A DNA stretch of 64,000 bases from G963662985 sp963662985. GTDB lineage: Bacteria; Chloroflexota; Anaerolineae; Anaerolineales; UBA11579. Of the stretch, positions 1-6,572 are shown in pieces (within the stretch, counting starts at the first letter, position 1; each line of letters starts with the position of its first letter). Below the pieces are notes generated by a model. That model saw nothing but the letters and a program-made list of their open reading frames with translations, did not search any database and was not told where the DNA came from. A program made the translations under genes and the position numbers. The DNA is taken from assembly GCA_963662985.1 (NCBI GenBank), contig OY760067.1, forward strand, positions 1,736,001-1,800,000, written 5' to 3'.

Positions 1-49
1 GCACATCCCCGAAAGCAGATTCCCATTGAATAGTTTTAATACCAATCAC
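1..49 (-). CDS. Start of a phage tail gene (partial, possibly distal tail protein)
   Basis: A GTG start at position 49 on the minus strand is preceded by an AGGAGGTG ribosome binding site at about 53-60, and the frame stays open to the window edge. The 16 visible residues read MIGIKTIQWESAFGDV. The gene directly follows the tape-measure-like gene, where siphophages normally encode the distal tail (Dit) protein. Its identity is inferred from position only; the sequence is too short to assign a family. Confidence 0.55.
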   Translation of the reverse strand, partial: MIGIKTIQWESAFGDV

Positions 50-58
50 ACCCACCTC

Positions 59-745
59 CTACAAATACGTCGGATCCACGTCATACATTAAAGCAATCGC
101 ATCGCGTAGCCGGTCGGTGGTCAAACTAGTATCTTTGAAATCAAAATTTACCGTGGTTTGAGAATGAACAGTCTTTGAAGTGGAATTTGTCCCACTAATC
201 CCACTTCCAATGCCGCTGTTAGCATACACAACCCCTGCCCCACTTGAAGAAGGAGTTGCAGAGCTTTCTGTAACTGTAGCAGATGCCTTTCCTAAAGCAG
301 CATTTGCCGCTGCTAATGCCGCTTGCACTGCGTTCACCACCTGCACTGTCAACGCATTTGCCCGTGCCATCACTCCCGTCTGCATCGCATTAATCATCCC
401 CGCTCCCACCGCTTGAAAAGCACCACTTTCTTGCAGCAATACCCCTAACACTGTTTGCATCCCACTCACCAACTGTTTCTGCAATCCGTCAAATCCAGTT
501 ACAAATGATCCTTGTATTCCGCCTATCATCGCGTTTCCCAATTGCGTTCCAATCACCGAAAACTGAAGTGTCATTCCTTCCATCCCCGTATTTGAAATTT
601 CATTGTTTTGTAATACACCCAAATTCCCAAAATTCTGCATCAACCCTGTCTCAAATTCTGAGAGCAATTGCTGTGCTTGCAACAGTTTGTTCCGAAATTC
701 AACATCATCCACGCTCAACTTCACCGTCAAATTGCCAACTTCCAT
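59..745 (-). CDS. Short tape-measure-like phage tail protein
   Basis: This is a 228-residue protein downstream of the tail-assembly chaperone pair, the usual place of the tape measure protein. Its N-terminus (LTVKLSVDDVEFRNKL) resembles tape-measure N-termini that pair a short beta segment with a coiled coil. The middle is a Gly/Ala/Gln-rich hydrophobic stretch of about 100 residues, then a Ser/Thr-rich linker and a C-terminal segment ending VDPTYL. Siphophage tape measures are usually well over 500 residues, so this one is very short. It could be a minimal tape measure for a stubby tail, or a different tail component that shares the N-terminal fold. It is cotranscribed with its neighbours, 3 bases after the chaperone. 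Confidence 0.55.
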   Translation of the reverse strand: MEVGNLTVKLSVDDVEFRNKLLQAQQLLSEFETGLMQNFGNLGVLQNNEISNTGMEGMTLQFSVIGTQLGNAMIGGIQGSFVTGFDGLQKQLVSGMQTVLGVLLQESGAFQAVGAGMINAMQTGVMARANALTVQVVNAVQAALAAANAALGKASATVTESSATPSSSGAGVVYANSGIGSGISGTNSTSKTVHSQTTVNFDFKDTSLTTDRLRDAIALMYDVDPTYL

Positions 746-747
746 TC

Positions 748-972
748 CTACTCCTCCTTAATCTCATAGAATCGTTTACCATCCATCACAAATCCATCCG
801 CAAGCACAGTTACTTCATCAGTCTTATCCTCAGCCGCAAACGCAAATGCCAACACCTGCGCAAATTCCTCTGCATCCTGCGCATCCAATGCCGATGGCAA
901 AATACCATACAAACGGAACAATTGCCCATAAAGCTTCAATACATCCGCATAGCTTATTGGACGGACATCCTT
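748..972 (-). CDS. Frameshifted C-terminal part (T-like) of the tail assembly chaperone
   Basis: This -1 frame segment has no stop between the A9 run at 971-979 and its TAG at 748, giving 74 residues. It can only be fully reached by a -1 slip from the upstream chaperone ORF; an internal TTG at 939 would yield just 63 residues and has no clear ribosome binding site. The predicted frameshift product is about 174 residues: 100 from the upstream ORF and 74 from here. This matches the G/GT arrangement of phage lambda and many siphophages, where the minor fusion loads the tape measure protein onto tail subunits. Confidence 0.7.
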   Translation of the reverse strand, partial: KDVRPISYADVLKLYGQLFRLYGILPSALDAQDAEEFAQVLAFAFAAEDKTDEVTVLADGFVMDGKRFYEIKEE

Positions 973-1271
973 TTTTTTTCAACATCTTCCCCTCCCACAA
1001 ATTCTTTCAAAAACACTGCCCAAGTGGCATCATCCCCATATTCATCTAACATCCACATCGTCAATAAACATGGATTGCGCTTTTCATAGGGTTTATCATT
1101 TAACAGCACACACGCCATCTCTTGCAAAACTTCATACTCCTTCACAGACAAATTACTCAAGTCTGCCCCTTTGAGTTTTTCTTGTAATTGCAAGATTTTT
1201 TTCTGGCACCCCATTGAGAATCGCGCTGGCGTCCGAAATTTTTTCTGATTTAAAGTTATTTCCATCTTCAC
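954..1271 (-). CDS. Phage tail assembly chaperone (G-like)
   Basis: This 105-residue, mostly helical protein lies between the major tail protein and the tape-measure-like gene, the standard chaperone position. It begins MKMEITLNQKKFRTPARFSMG, the beta-strand-then-helix opening typical of chaperones from Gram-positive siphophages. The last codons run through a slippery A9 tract, so that ribosomes staying in frame end with EKKRMSVQ while slipping ribosomes continue into the 748-972 segment. The start is 3 bases after the major tail protein stop, so translation is probably coupled. Family-level assignment rests on position, length and the frameshift signal. Confidence 0.7.
   Translation of the reverse strand: MKMEITLNQKKFRTPARFSMGCQKKILQLQEKLKGADLSNLSVKEYEVLQEMACVLLNDKPYEKRNPCLLTMWMLDEYGDDATWAVFLKEFVGGEDVEKKRMSVQ
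971..979 (-). other. Predicted -1 programmed frameshift site (A9 slippery run)
   Basis: On the minus strand the codons GAA AAA AAA AGG sit on nine consecutive A residues. A -1 slip of the tRNAs on AAA AAA gives AAG GAT GTC in the new frame, which stays open for 74 codons. The zero frame ends five codons after the slip. The position, near the 3' end of the chaperone gene and before the tape-measure-like gene, is where phage chaperone frameshifts occur. Confidence 0.72.
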
Positions 1272-1273
1272 TC

Positions 1274-2188
1274 CTATTCACTTGCAGCCACACCATCGGC
1301 GCTGTTAGATGTGCCAGCAAAAGTCCCCCCAATCACCAGCAACCGCACCGCATACCGATTACCACCTGTCAACCCCGGTTGATGGCGAATCCGAGCTTGT
1401 ATACTGGTTGTCTCCACATCTTCCACAGTCTGTACCTCTCGCCACCCCCCATTCACATCCAACACCTGCACTTTGATTGCTTTAGCATCCTCAGCGGCTG
1501 TAAAGCTCACATCCAGATCGCCTGCCAACACATCTTCTCCCATCGGAGTGCTAACGCTCAAATCGCTGATCCGTGTCTCTTGTTGGTTTGCCACAAAAAG
1601 CGGGGAGCTGAAAAAGCCTTCTTCCATCGTGCCCAACTTGGCATCGTCCAAGCCCAAACCGATCACATTCACATCATCACTCGAAAGCGCATTCACCAAT
1701 TGTCCATTGCGCAAAGGGCGGGCGTTGAACACCAACTCGTTATTTGTATACTTAATCTTGTTTTCCTTGGTGTGAAAGCTCTTTTTTGGTTTTGAGAACA
1801 CCCCTGCCATGCGCCACACATATTCATGTGTGCCGTTCGCCAACTGTGCCCGATAGCCCAACGCCACCGTCCGCGGCACATCTTTGCTAGACTCAATCAA
1901 TTGCCCTGTCTCGGCATCGTAAGTAGCCCCCATCAACCAGGCATAATTAGCATTGCTGATATTCGCCACTGTCAATTGAATTTCCGTCACCACGCCCGAA
2001 GTCACCTGTGCATACACCCCGTCATCGGCATAGAAGTTATCCACTTCCATCTTAGGGTCCACCGATGCGCTCACTGCCCCCGGCAGCAATCGGCTCTCTC
2101 CATAGGCAACTCTGTTTTCATCATCGCTCAACAACGCTGCCACATATAACTTATCAAACCCAATTGTCGGGTAACTTGCATTTTCCAT
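1274..2188 (-). CDS. Phage major tail protein
   Basis: This 304-residue protein has the size and location of a siphophage major tail tube protein of the phi13-like group: an N-terminal region opening TIGFDKLYVAAL, a central beta-rich part with GYRAQLANGTHEYVWRMAGVF, and a final domain. The last 90 or so residues (from about ISDLSVSTPMG) look like an immunoglobulin or fibronectin III fold, a common decoration at the C-terminus of tail tube proteins. It lies between the tail terminator and the chaperone, 3 bases from each. Confidence 0.7.
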   Translation of the reverse strand: MENASYPTIGFDKLYVAALLSDDENRVAYGESRLLPGAVSASVDPKMEVDNFYADDGVYAQVTSGVVTEIQLTVANISNANYAWLMGATYDAETGQLIESSKDVPRTVALGYRAQLANGTHEYVWRMAGVFSKPKKSFHTKENKIKYTNNELVFNARPLRNGQLVNALSSDDVNVIGLGLDDAKLGTMEEGFFSSPLFVANQQETRISDLSVSTPMGEDVLAGDLDVSFTAAEDAKAIKVQVLDVNGGWREVQTVEDVETTSIQARIRHQPGLTGGNRYAVRLLVIGGTFAGTSNSADGVAASE

Positions 2189-2191
2189 GGT

Positions 2192-2587
2192 TTATACCTC
2201 CTCAAAATACGTCACAATAAAATTCTGCACAAATAAATACATACCGTTTGCATCTTGTCCCAAAGGGCTTGGCTCTTGCACGCATTCAAGCTTCAAATAC
2301 CGCACGCCATCTTGTCCATCCAACACATCCAACTGACGCAAGATCGTTTGTGCAGCTTCGATTTTTGCGCGCCCCAAACGATAGTCCGCCTCTCGTACCA
2401 ACACTTGCAAACCCGGCCGACGATGGTGTGCCACTCCTTCGGGTGCTTGCCCTGCATATTCAAACACACCTACTGCTGGCAGCCCGTCTGCTGGCAAAAC
2501 ACCTGCAAACAAAGTTTCGCCTTCAATGCCCAAGCCAGCGCTTTCCAACACCTCCAGCATATCTTTCAAAAAGTTCATTTTGTTCAC
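2192..2587 (-). CDS. Phage tail terminator / minor capsid protein (PF12691-like)
   Basis: A 131-residue protein with the pattern of the minor capsid/tail terminator family: an N-terminal helix (MLEVLESAGLGI), a short strand region ending in RRPGLQVLVREADY, a helix containing AAQTILRQLD, and a closing strand with FIVTYFEEV. The RRPGLQVLVR core is the most recognisable part. It sits immediately before the major tail protein, the expected place for the protein that caps the tail tube and joins it to the head. Confidence 0.65.
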   Translation of the reverse strand: MNKMNFLKDMLEVLESAGLGIEGETLFAGVLPADGLPAVGVFEYAGQAPEGVAHHRRPGLQVLVREADYRLGRAKIEAAQTILRQLDVLDGQDGVRYLKLECVQEPSPLGQDANGMYLFVQNFIVTYFEEV

Positions 2588-2610
2588 TCCTCACTTCGAC
2601 TTAACTCAAC

Positions 2611-2973
2611 TCACCGCGATAACGTAGCCGTAACTTCATTTGCCAATCGTCCCATCACCTCTCCTTGCATGGCATTAAATGGATCTTCCAAATACTTAGC
2701 TTTCCCTTGTGGATGGTGATAGAACAGAGTTTCATGTTGCTCCACTGCATAGTCCGTCGCATATCCGACCACAAACACCAAATTTCCTTCCCAATTTGTA
2801 ACTTTCTCCACAAAAGCGCTTTCCTGCAAAGCGCCTGTGTCCACAGGCACTTCTGCTTGTGAAGCAATTTTTAGCTCCTCGGCAATCTCATGCAACGCAT
2901 TCTCCAACGCAGCACGCACTGCGCTTCCCAACCCCTCATTATTCCAAGCACCATCCACTTCCACCACAATCAT
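2611..2973 (-). CDS. HK97 gp10-like neck / minor capsid protein
   Basis: A 120-residue protein with the signature of the gp10-like and minor capsid family: PVDTGALQESAFVE in the middle, then a VGYATDYAVEQHE segment and HHPQGKAKYLEDPFN near the C-terminus. These motifs are diagnostic for head-tail joining proteins. The start overlaps the stop of the preceding head-closure gene by 4 bases (ATGA-type coupling), consistent with one head-to-tail operon. Confidence 0.75.
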   Translation of the reverse strand: MIVVEVDGAWNNEGLGSAVRAALENALHEIAEELKIASQAEVPVDTGALQESAFVEKVTNWEGNLVFVVGYATDYAVEQHETLFYHHPQGKAKYLEDPFNAMQGEVMGRLANEVTATLSR

Positions 2974-3260
2974 GTCAACACCTCCACCCCAATCATGTTT
3001 CCCTTCCCATCCACCAAGCGTTTCACACTTAACACCTTCTTGCCATCCATCAAATCTTCCACCCTCACATCCACCTCACAAAAGATTCGGTCTCGGCTCA
3101 CCACAATTTGTCCCTGTCCATCGCGCACTTCTTTTTGCAGTGCTTCTTTCCGCGCAGGGATCAGTTGTGTTGCATAACTTGCCTTTCCAAATCCATCTTG
3201 TCCAATGCGTTGCTCCCACACCACTTCTTGTTGCAAAAATCTCTTCAAGTGTCTGCTCAT
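2970..3260 (-). CDS. Probable phage head closure (stopper) protein
   Basis: A 96-residue basic, beta-rich protein with the order expected of a head-closure protein: downstream of the DnaT-like/connector gene and upstream of the gp10-like gene. Recognisable segments are VVWEQRIGQDGFGKASY and the C-terminal VLSVKRLVDGKG. It is translationally packed between its neighbours (1 base after one, 4-base overlap with the next). Assignment is by synteny and size; sequence similarity cannot be tested here. Confidence 0.5.
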   Translation of the reverse strand: MSRHLKRFLQQEVVWEQRIGQDGFGKASYATQLIPARKEALQKEVRDGQGQIVVSRDRIFCEVDVRVEDLMDGKKVLSVKRLVDGKGNMIGVEVLT

Positions 3261-3261
3261 C

Positions 3262-3783
3262 TCAACTCACCTCATAGCTCCCCACATATTTTTGCATCAA
3301 CTCTGCTGCCCGCATACTCTCAAACACACTTGCCAAATAAACCCCTCCCGCGCTTTGTATCTCACCATAGCGCTCTTGCATACTTCCGATTGCAGAATAA
3401 AGCATCCCTTCATTCAATCGATCTTTGCGCAGTGTTCCTTCAGACGGACATGCACGTGCTACAGCTTCTTCAATCTGCGCTGCTTTCACATCTTGTTCAT
3501 TGCTTTGCGCATAGGATTTTGTAAAATAAGGGCTTTGAAAAGTAGTCGTCTTAATCCGTGGAAAGCTCAACGCTTGTGTCTCGTTCAATTTTTTCCCCGT
3601 CCATCGTACACTCTCAATCGCTTGCGCACCTGCCCGCAGCATCACTGCCTTATCTGCTTCATTAAATCCTTCCCAAGCCAAGCGCTCTTCTGCTTGGCTC
3701 ACAAAATGTGCCGTCACATAAGCGTCTGCCTCCGCCACATCCACATAACTATCCACGCCAACAATCAGCGTATCATCGCTCAT
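3262..3783 (-). CDS. Phage head completion protein with DnaT-like domain
   Basis: A 173-residue protein starting with a short strand and then YVDVAEADAYVTAHF, followed by a helix with AWEGFNEADKAVMLRAGAQAI. This arrangement is shared by the DnaT-like putative ssDNA-binding proteins found right after the coat gene in many phages, whose role is as an adaptor between portal ring and tail. The 80-base gap back to the coat gene holds a GC-rich imperfect hairpin (GGGGAG/CTCCCC at about 3823-3847) that could lower expression of the minor proteins relative to the coat. Confidence 0.6.
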   Translation of the reverse strand: MSDDTLIVGVDSYVDVAEADAYVTAHFVSQAEERLAWEGFNEADKAVMLRAGAQAIESVRWTGKKLNETQALSFPRIKTTTFQSPYFTKSYAQSNEQDVKAAQIEEAVARACPSEGTLRKDRLNEGMLYSAIGSMQERYGEIQSAGGVYLASVFESMRAAELMQKYVGSYEVS

Positions 3784-3863
3784 TTTGTGCTCCTTTCCAA
3801 ACTATCTGATTTCTCCAAGCAGGGGAGGGGAGTATTCTCTTCTCCCCAACCCATCAAGTTTCT

Positions 3864-5018
3864 TTATCCCAAAATTTGACAAGCCAATTCAGGATAGAGA
3901 GTGGCAAACCCATATAAAGTGTCGATTGACATAGTTTGTCGTTTGGTGGTCAAGTCATAGCCAAACGAAACTCGCACAGTTAACCCTTGTGCTTGAGCTG
4001 TATAGCTCTCCACCCCACGGCCCGGGTCCAAAGGACGGGTCACAAAGGCAAAAGCACGTTCATGGAATGCCAAGTTCATCACATGTGCTTGGGCTACCTC
4101 ATCTGCAAATTCCACCACACCATCCATCACATCATCTTTCAATGCCGGATAAAGTTTGGCATCTAACACCCCCGCCACCGCTGGTCCGCAATCTTCAATC
4201 ACCACATACTGTCCCCCATCGATCAGCAAAAGGTCCCCCTTCTTCAAATTCCCTGTAGAACTGCCTTCATCACTGCTCAACTGCGCCACAGAATAGGAAA
4301 AACCAGTTGCACCATCCACTGCATTATTGCTCACACTCACTGCCGCGCTCACATCATTTAAGCTTGCAAAGCTTCCCGCTTGGTGGGTGACCACCCCTTG
4401 CGACATATAATTTTCAAAGTTATACACTCGCCCCATGGCTGATTGTCGCAAAGTTGCCGTTGAACCACTTTGCCCTGCATCAACCAGCGCATTCAATTGC
4501 AGCAAATTTACATTTGCATAGGGGTCCCACACTGCACGCCGTTTGCTTTGCGGTGCTTTGTTCACATCCATAGTGCGCATTGCTTCTGCTATCGGTGCCA
4601 ATTCATTTGGGGTTTGTCCCGCAGTGCCCACCCAATAGGGGACTTGTTCAGCCAAACGCAACCCATCTTCATTGATCTTTTCTGCCAATGCCAAGATAGC
4701 CGGTTCCAAAATAGTGCGTTGAAAATCATCAAAAGATAACGCCATCTCAGCAGATGAAACCTGCACAGACACATCCGCAATTTGATCCATTTTTACATAA
4801 ACCGGAAACTGATTTAGATCTTGCAACGCAATCTCGTTTCCGTCCATGAAGCTCTTTGCGTCAAACACATTTGGTCTTCGCACTTGGATCGTATCTCCCT
4901 GTTTTGCAAAATCATCAGAATGATCGCGATAGATCAAATTCGGAAACACTAAATGGTCTGCCAAAATTGGTAATGCCTCCTGTGCGATTCGTTTTGCCGT
5001 TAAAAATCGATTACTCAT
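3864..5018 (-). CDS. P22-type major coat protein
   Basis: This 384-residue protein resembles the P22 gp5 coat family. It opens MSNRFLTAKRIAQEALPILA, continues with YRDHSDDFAKQGDTIQVRRP, and has the long helix region DFQRTILEPAILALAEKIN that corresponds to the HK97-fold spine. The segment AFHERAFAFVTRPLD near residue 315 is also typical. It follows the scaffold gene by 17 bases and has a good ribosome binding site (AAAGGAG). A P22-like coat next to siphophage tail proteins is a combination also seen in phages of Gram-positive hosts. Confidence 0.8.
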   Translation of the reverse strand: MSNRFLTAKRIAQEALPILADHLVFPNLIYRDHSDDFAKQGDTIQVRRPNVFDAKSFMDGNEIALQDLNQFPVYVKMDQIADVSVQVSSAEMALSFDDFQRTILEPAILALAEKINEDGLRLAEQVPYWVGTAGQTPNELAPIAEAMRTMDVNKAPQSKRRAVWDPYANVNLLQLNALVDAGQSGSTATLRQSAMGRVYNFENYMSQGVVTHQAGSFASLNDVSAAVSVSNNAVDGATGFSYSVAQLSSDEGSSTGNLKKGDLLLIDGGQYVVIEDCGPAVAGVLDAKLYPALKDDVMDGVVEFADEVAQAHVMNLAFHERAFAFVTRPLDPGRGVESYTAQAQGLTVRVSFGYDLTTKRQTMSIDTLYGFATLYPELACQILG

Positions 5019-5035
5019 AAAAATTTTCTCCTTTT

Positions 5036-5497
5036 CTATTTAATTTCATTCATCCGTGCAGCAAACAACGCCTCATCAGACAAATTCTCAAAATCCAACA
5101 TAGTCGCAGCCCCCGCAGGGTTCCCTGCATGCGTACTCACTTTTGCTTCTGTACCAAACAAATAACCATCGCTCTCTTGCAAAACCTTCACCTGTGCGTC
5201 CAGCCCACTCAAACCATCCTCATTCGCCTCAATCAAATCCCAATCCAGCAACCCCTTCACCGCCCTTACGTTCCGTGCCCCAGCCATCAACAAAGCTTTT
5301 TCCACCGCCAAACTTTTCACTTGGTTTTGCAACGCAGTTTGTGTCTCTTCAAAAGTCTTAAATTGCGCATCCACCTCCTCTTTTTTCAAAAAATCACCAT
5401 GCTGCAAATCAATTAACTGCATCCTATCCTGTCCTTTCAGTTTTTCACTTACTTGCAAAAATAGTTCTTCCCCCAACAATTCTTTCAACTTTTCCAA
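5036..5497 (-). CDS. Phage scaffold protein (GP20-like)
   Basis: A 153-residue protein that begins MEKLKELLGEELFLQVSEKL, characteristic of the phage minor structural protein GP20/scaffold family, followed by a coiled coil (about residues 40-70) and the conserved-looking GARNVRAVKGLLDWD segment. Scaffold proteins assemble the procapsid together with the coat protein, which is encoded next. The start is a TTG at 5497 with an AAAGGAG site 7 bases upstream. It is the first gene of the module: upstream lie only a hairpin, a promoter, and an unrelated plus-strand gene. Confidence 0.75.
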   Translation of the reverse strand: MEKLKELLGEELFLQVSEKLKGQDRMQLIDLQHGDFLKKEEVDAQFKTFEETQTALQNQVKSLAVEKALLMAGARNVRAVKGLLDWDLIEANEDGLSGLDAQVKVLQESDGYLFGTEAKVSTHAGNPAGAATMLDFENLSDEALFAARMNEIK

Positions 5498-5520
5498 AAC
5501 TCACTCCTTTTAAAAACTTA

Positions 5521-5571
5521 AATAAAAAATCCCGAAGAAAATGCAATCAAAACTGCATTTTTCCTCGGGAT
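5521..5571 (-). terminator. Strong hairpin terminator in the leader of the phage operon
   Basis: On the minus strand a stem of about 17 bp (ATCCCGAGGAAAAATGCA pairing with TGCATTTTCTTCGGGAT) is followed by TTTTTTATTT. It lies between the promoter at 5604-5612 and the first structural gene at 5497, with no upstream gene on this strand that would need termination. It may act as an attenuator overcome by antitermination. Confidence 0.7.
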
Positions 5572-5603
5572 CATTGCGCCAGACAGGAACTATCTAGGAC
5601 AAC

Positions 5604-5612
5604 ATTATAGCA
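5604..5612 (-). promoter_or_regulatory. Extended -10 promoter of the phage structural operon
   Basis: The minus strand reads TGCTATAAT, a perfect extended -10. No good -35 is visible. Transcription would start near 5597, about 26 bases ahead of the hairpin at 5571-5529. Confidence 0.55.
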
Positions 5613-5650
5613 CAAAAATTCTATAAAAATCCCTGATTTTAATTTTCAAA

Positions 5651-5681
5651 TTGAGACAAAAAAATAAGTCTATGCTATACT
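5651..5681 (+). promoter_or_regulatory. Promoter of the zinc-ribbon membrane protein gene
   Basis: TTGAGA at 5651-5656 and TATACT at 5676-5681 are separated by 19 bases. The -10 is extended by TG at 5673-5674. The gene starts at 5714. Confidence 0.5.
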
Positions 5682-5713
5682 AAATTAATCGTAAGCAAGA
5701 AAGAGGGAGTGCC

Positions 5714-6385
5714 ATGGAGCTCTACGAAAAAAAATGTAAAAATTGTGGCGGTACATTACAATTTACCAAACAAGACACCCACACCAAATGTGAATATTGC
5801 CAAATTGAATATGAAATTCGAAGAGTTGGCAAAGATTTTATCCTTAATAAATTTGCCCGTTGTCCCGTATGTGGCGAAAACGACCTTTCCCGAAAGCTCA
5901 CTTCAATAGAATTTGACGAAACATTTATCACCCAAGAAGGCAATCAATTCACCACAAAACTTGCCGCTAAAATAAAAAAACCGCTTCCTCCTCAATTATT
6001 GGAAAATAATGGCATATCTTTCCAATCGTATTTAAAAAAGATTTTTGCATTATTTATTCTTGCAGTCATTATCGAAATAGTTGGCATCAATATATTTAAC
6101 AATGGATATAACCAAGTTTTATTTATGCTTGCCCATCTAACAGTAGCATTTATCATATTTGGTATCGTCCTAATCATTCATAACTATTTTTTCCACAAAA
6201 AGCTCCACAAGATCAAAGTCTTCAATCACAATAGCAATGAGTTAATTAAATTTAAAAGAGCAGAAAAAAGATTTAATGAATTGTATTATTGCAAAAGAGA
6301 TGGTATCGTCTACTCAATTGAACATAATGATAAACACTTCACCCTAGATAATTATTTTCAATACTTATATCCCCCAGAATATTAA
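5714..6385 (+). CDS. Zinc-ribbon membrane protein of unknown function
   Basis: A 223-residue protein with an N-terminal zinc ribbon (CKNCGG at about 8-13 and CEYC near 27-30), a further CPVC pair near residue 51, and two hydrophobic segments at roughly 100-120 and 128-152 that would anchor it in the membrane. The C-terminal part is basic and ends YLYPPEY. The start has an AGAGGGAG site 5-6 bases upstream. It is markedly more AT-rich than metG next to it, so it may be a later arrival. No specific function can be assigned; it could be a sensor or a small envelope protein. Confidence 0.7.
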   Translation: MELYEKKCKNCGGTLQFTKQDTHTKCEYCQIEYEIRRVGKDFILNKFARCPVCGENDLSRKLTSIEFDETFITQEGNQFTTKLAAKIKKPLPPQLLENNGISFQSYLKKIFALFILAVIIEIVGINIFNNGYNQVLFMLAHLTVAFIIFGIVLIIHNYFFHKKLHKIKVFNHNSNELIKFKRAEKRFNELYYCKRDGIVYSIEHNDKHFTLDNYFQYLYPPEY

Positions 6386-6395
6386 AATCGATAAC

Positions 6396-6424
6396 TTGAC
6401 AAAGACCACCCTTCATCATAAACT
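6396..6424 (+). promoter_or_regulatory. Promoter of the metG leader
   Basis: A consensus TTGACA at 6396-6401 and TAAACT at 6419-6424 are spaced by 17 bases. The predicted start, 7-8 bases after the -10, falls on or next to the A of the leader-peptide ATG at 6432, which implies a leaderless message and fits the lack of a Shine-Dalgarno sequence there. Confidence 0.6.
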
Positions 6425-6431
6425 TAACCCA

Positions 6432-6491
6432 ATGAAGAAAAAGATGATGCCCGAAATGATGTCCATGATGATGCGCATTGTGCGCCTCTAA
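6432..6491 (+). CDS. Methionine-rich leader peptide of metG
   Basis: A 19-codon ORF encodes MKKKMMPEMMSMMMRIVRL, with eight Met codons including two tandem pairs and a triplet, then a UAA at 6489-6491. It lies 81 bases upstream of metG and directly before competing antiterminator and terminator structures. A peptide this rich in the cognate amino acid of the downstream tRNA synthetase is the hallmark of ribosome-mediated attenuation: stalling at Met codons would report low Met-tRNA. No ribosome binding site is visible; the start probably coincides with the 5' end of the mRNA. Confidence 0.8.
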   Translation: MKKKMMPEMMSMMMRIVRL

Positions 6492-6492
6492 A

Positions 6493-6552
6493 CGTGCGGG
6501 TTTTTCAAAAAATGCTTCAAATCTTGACTGCCGCACGGGCAGTTTCTTTTTT
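6493..6552 (+). promoter_or_regulatory. metG attenuator: antiterminator and intrinsic terminator
   Basis: Segment 2 (CGTGCGG, 6493-6499) can pair perfectly with segment 3 (CCGCACG, 6531-6537). Segment 3 overlaps the terminator: ACTGCC at 6527-6532 pairs with GGCAGT at 6538-6543, followed by TTCTTTTTT. The structures are mutually exclusive. A ribosome paused at the stop codon (6489) would cover segment 2 and permit termination, whereas one stalled on the Met codons upstream leaves segment 2 free to block the terminator. A small hairpin, GCGCA/TGCGC at 6473-6485, inside the peptide ORF could act as a pause site. Confidence 0.78.
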
Positions 6553-6572
6553 AAGAATGGAGAAACGAATCA

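Noticed and set aside
505..1089. Long plus-strand frames through the phage module (505-1089, 1214-1795, 2255-2719, 3205-3879)
   Set aside because: They are antisense shadows of tightly packed minus-strand genes with good ribosome binding sites, and have biased, low-complexity composition.
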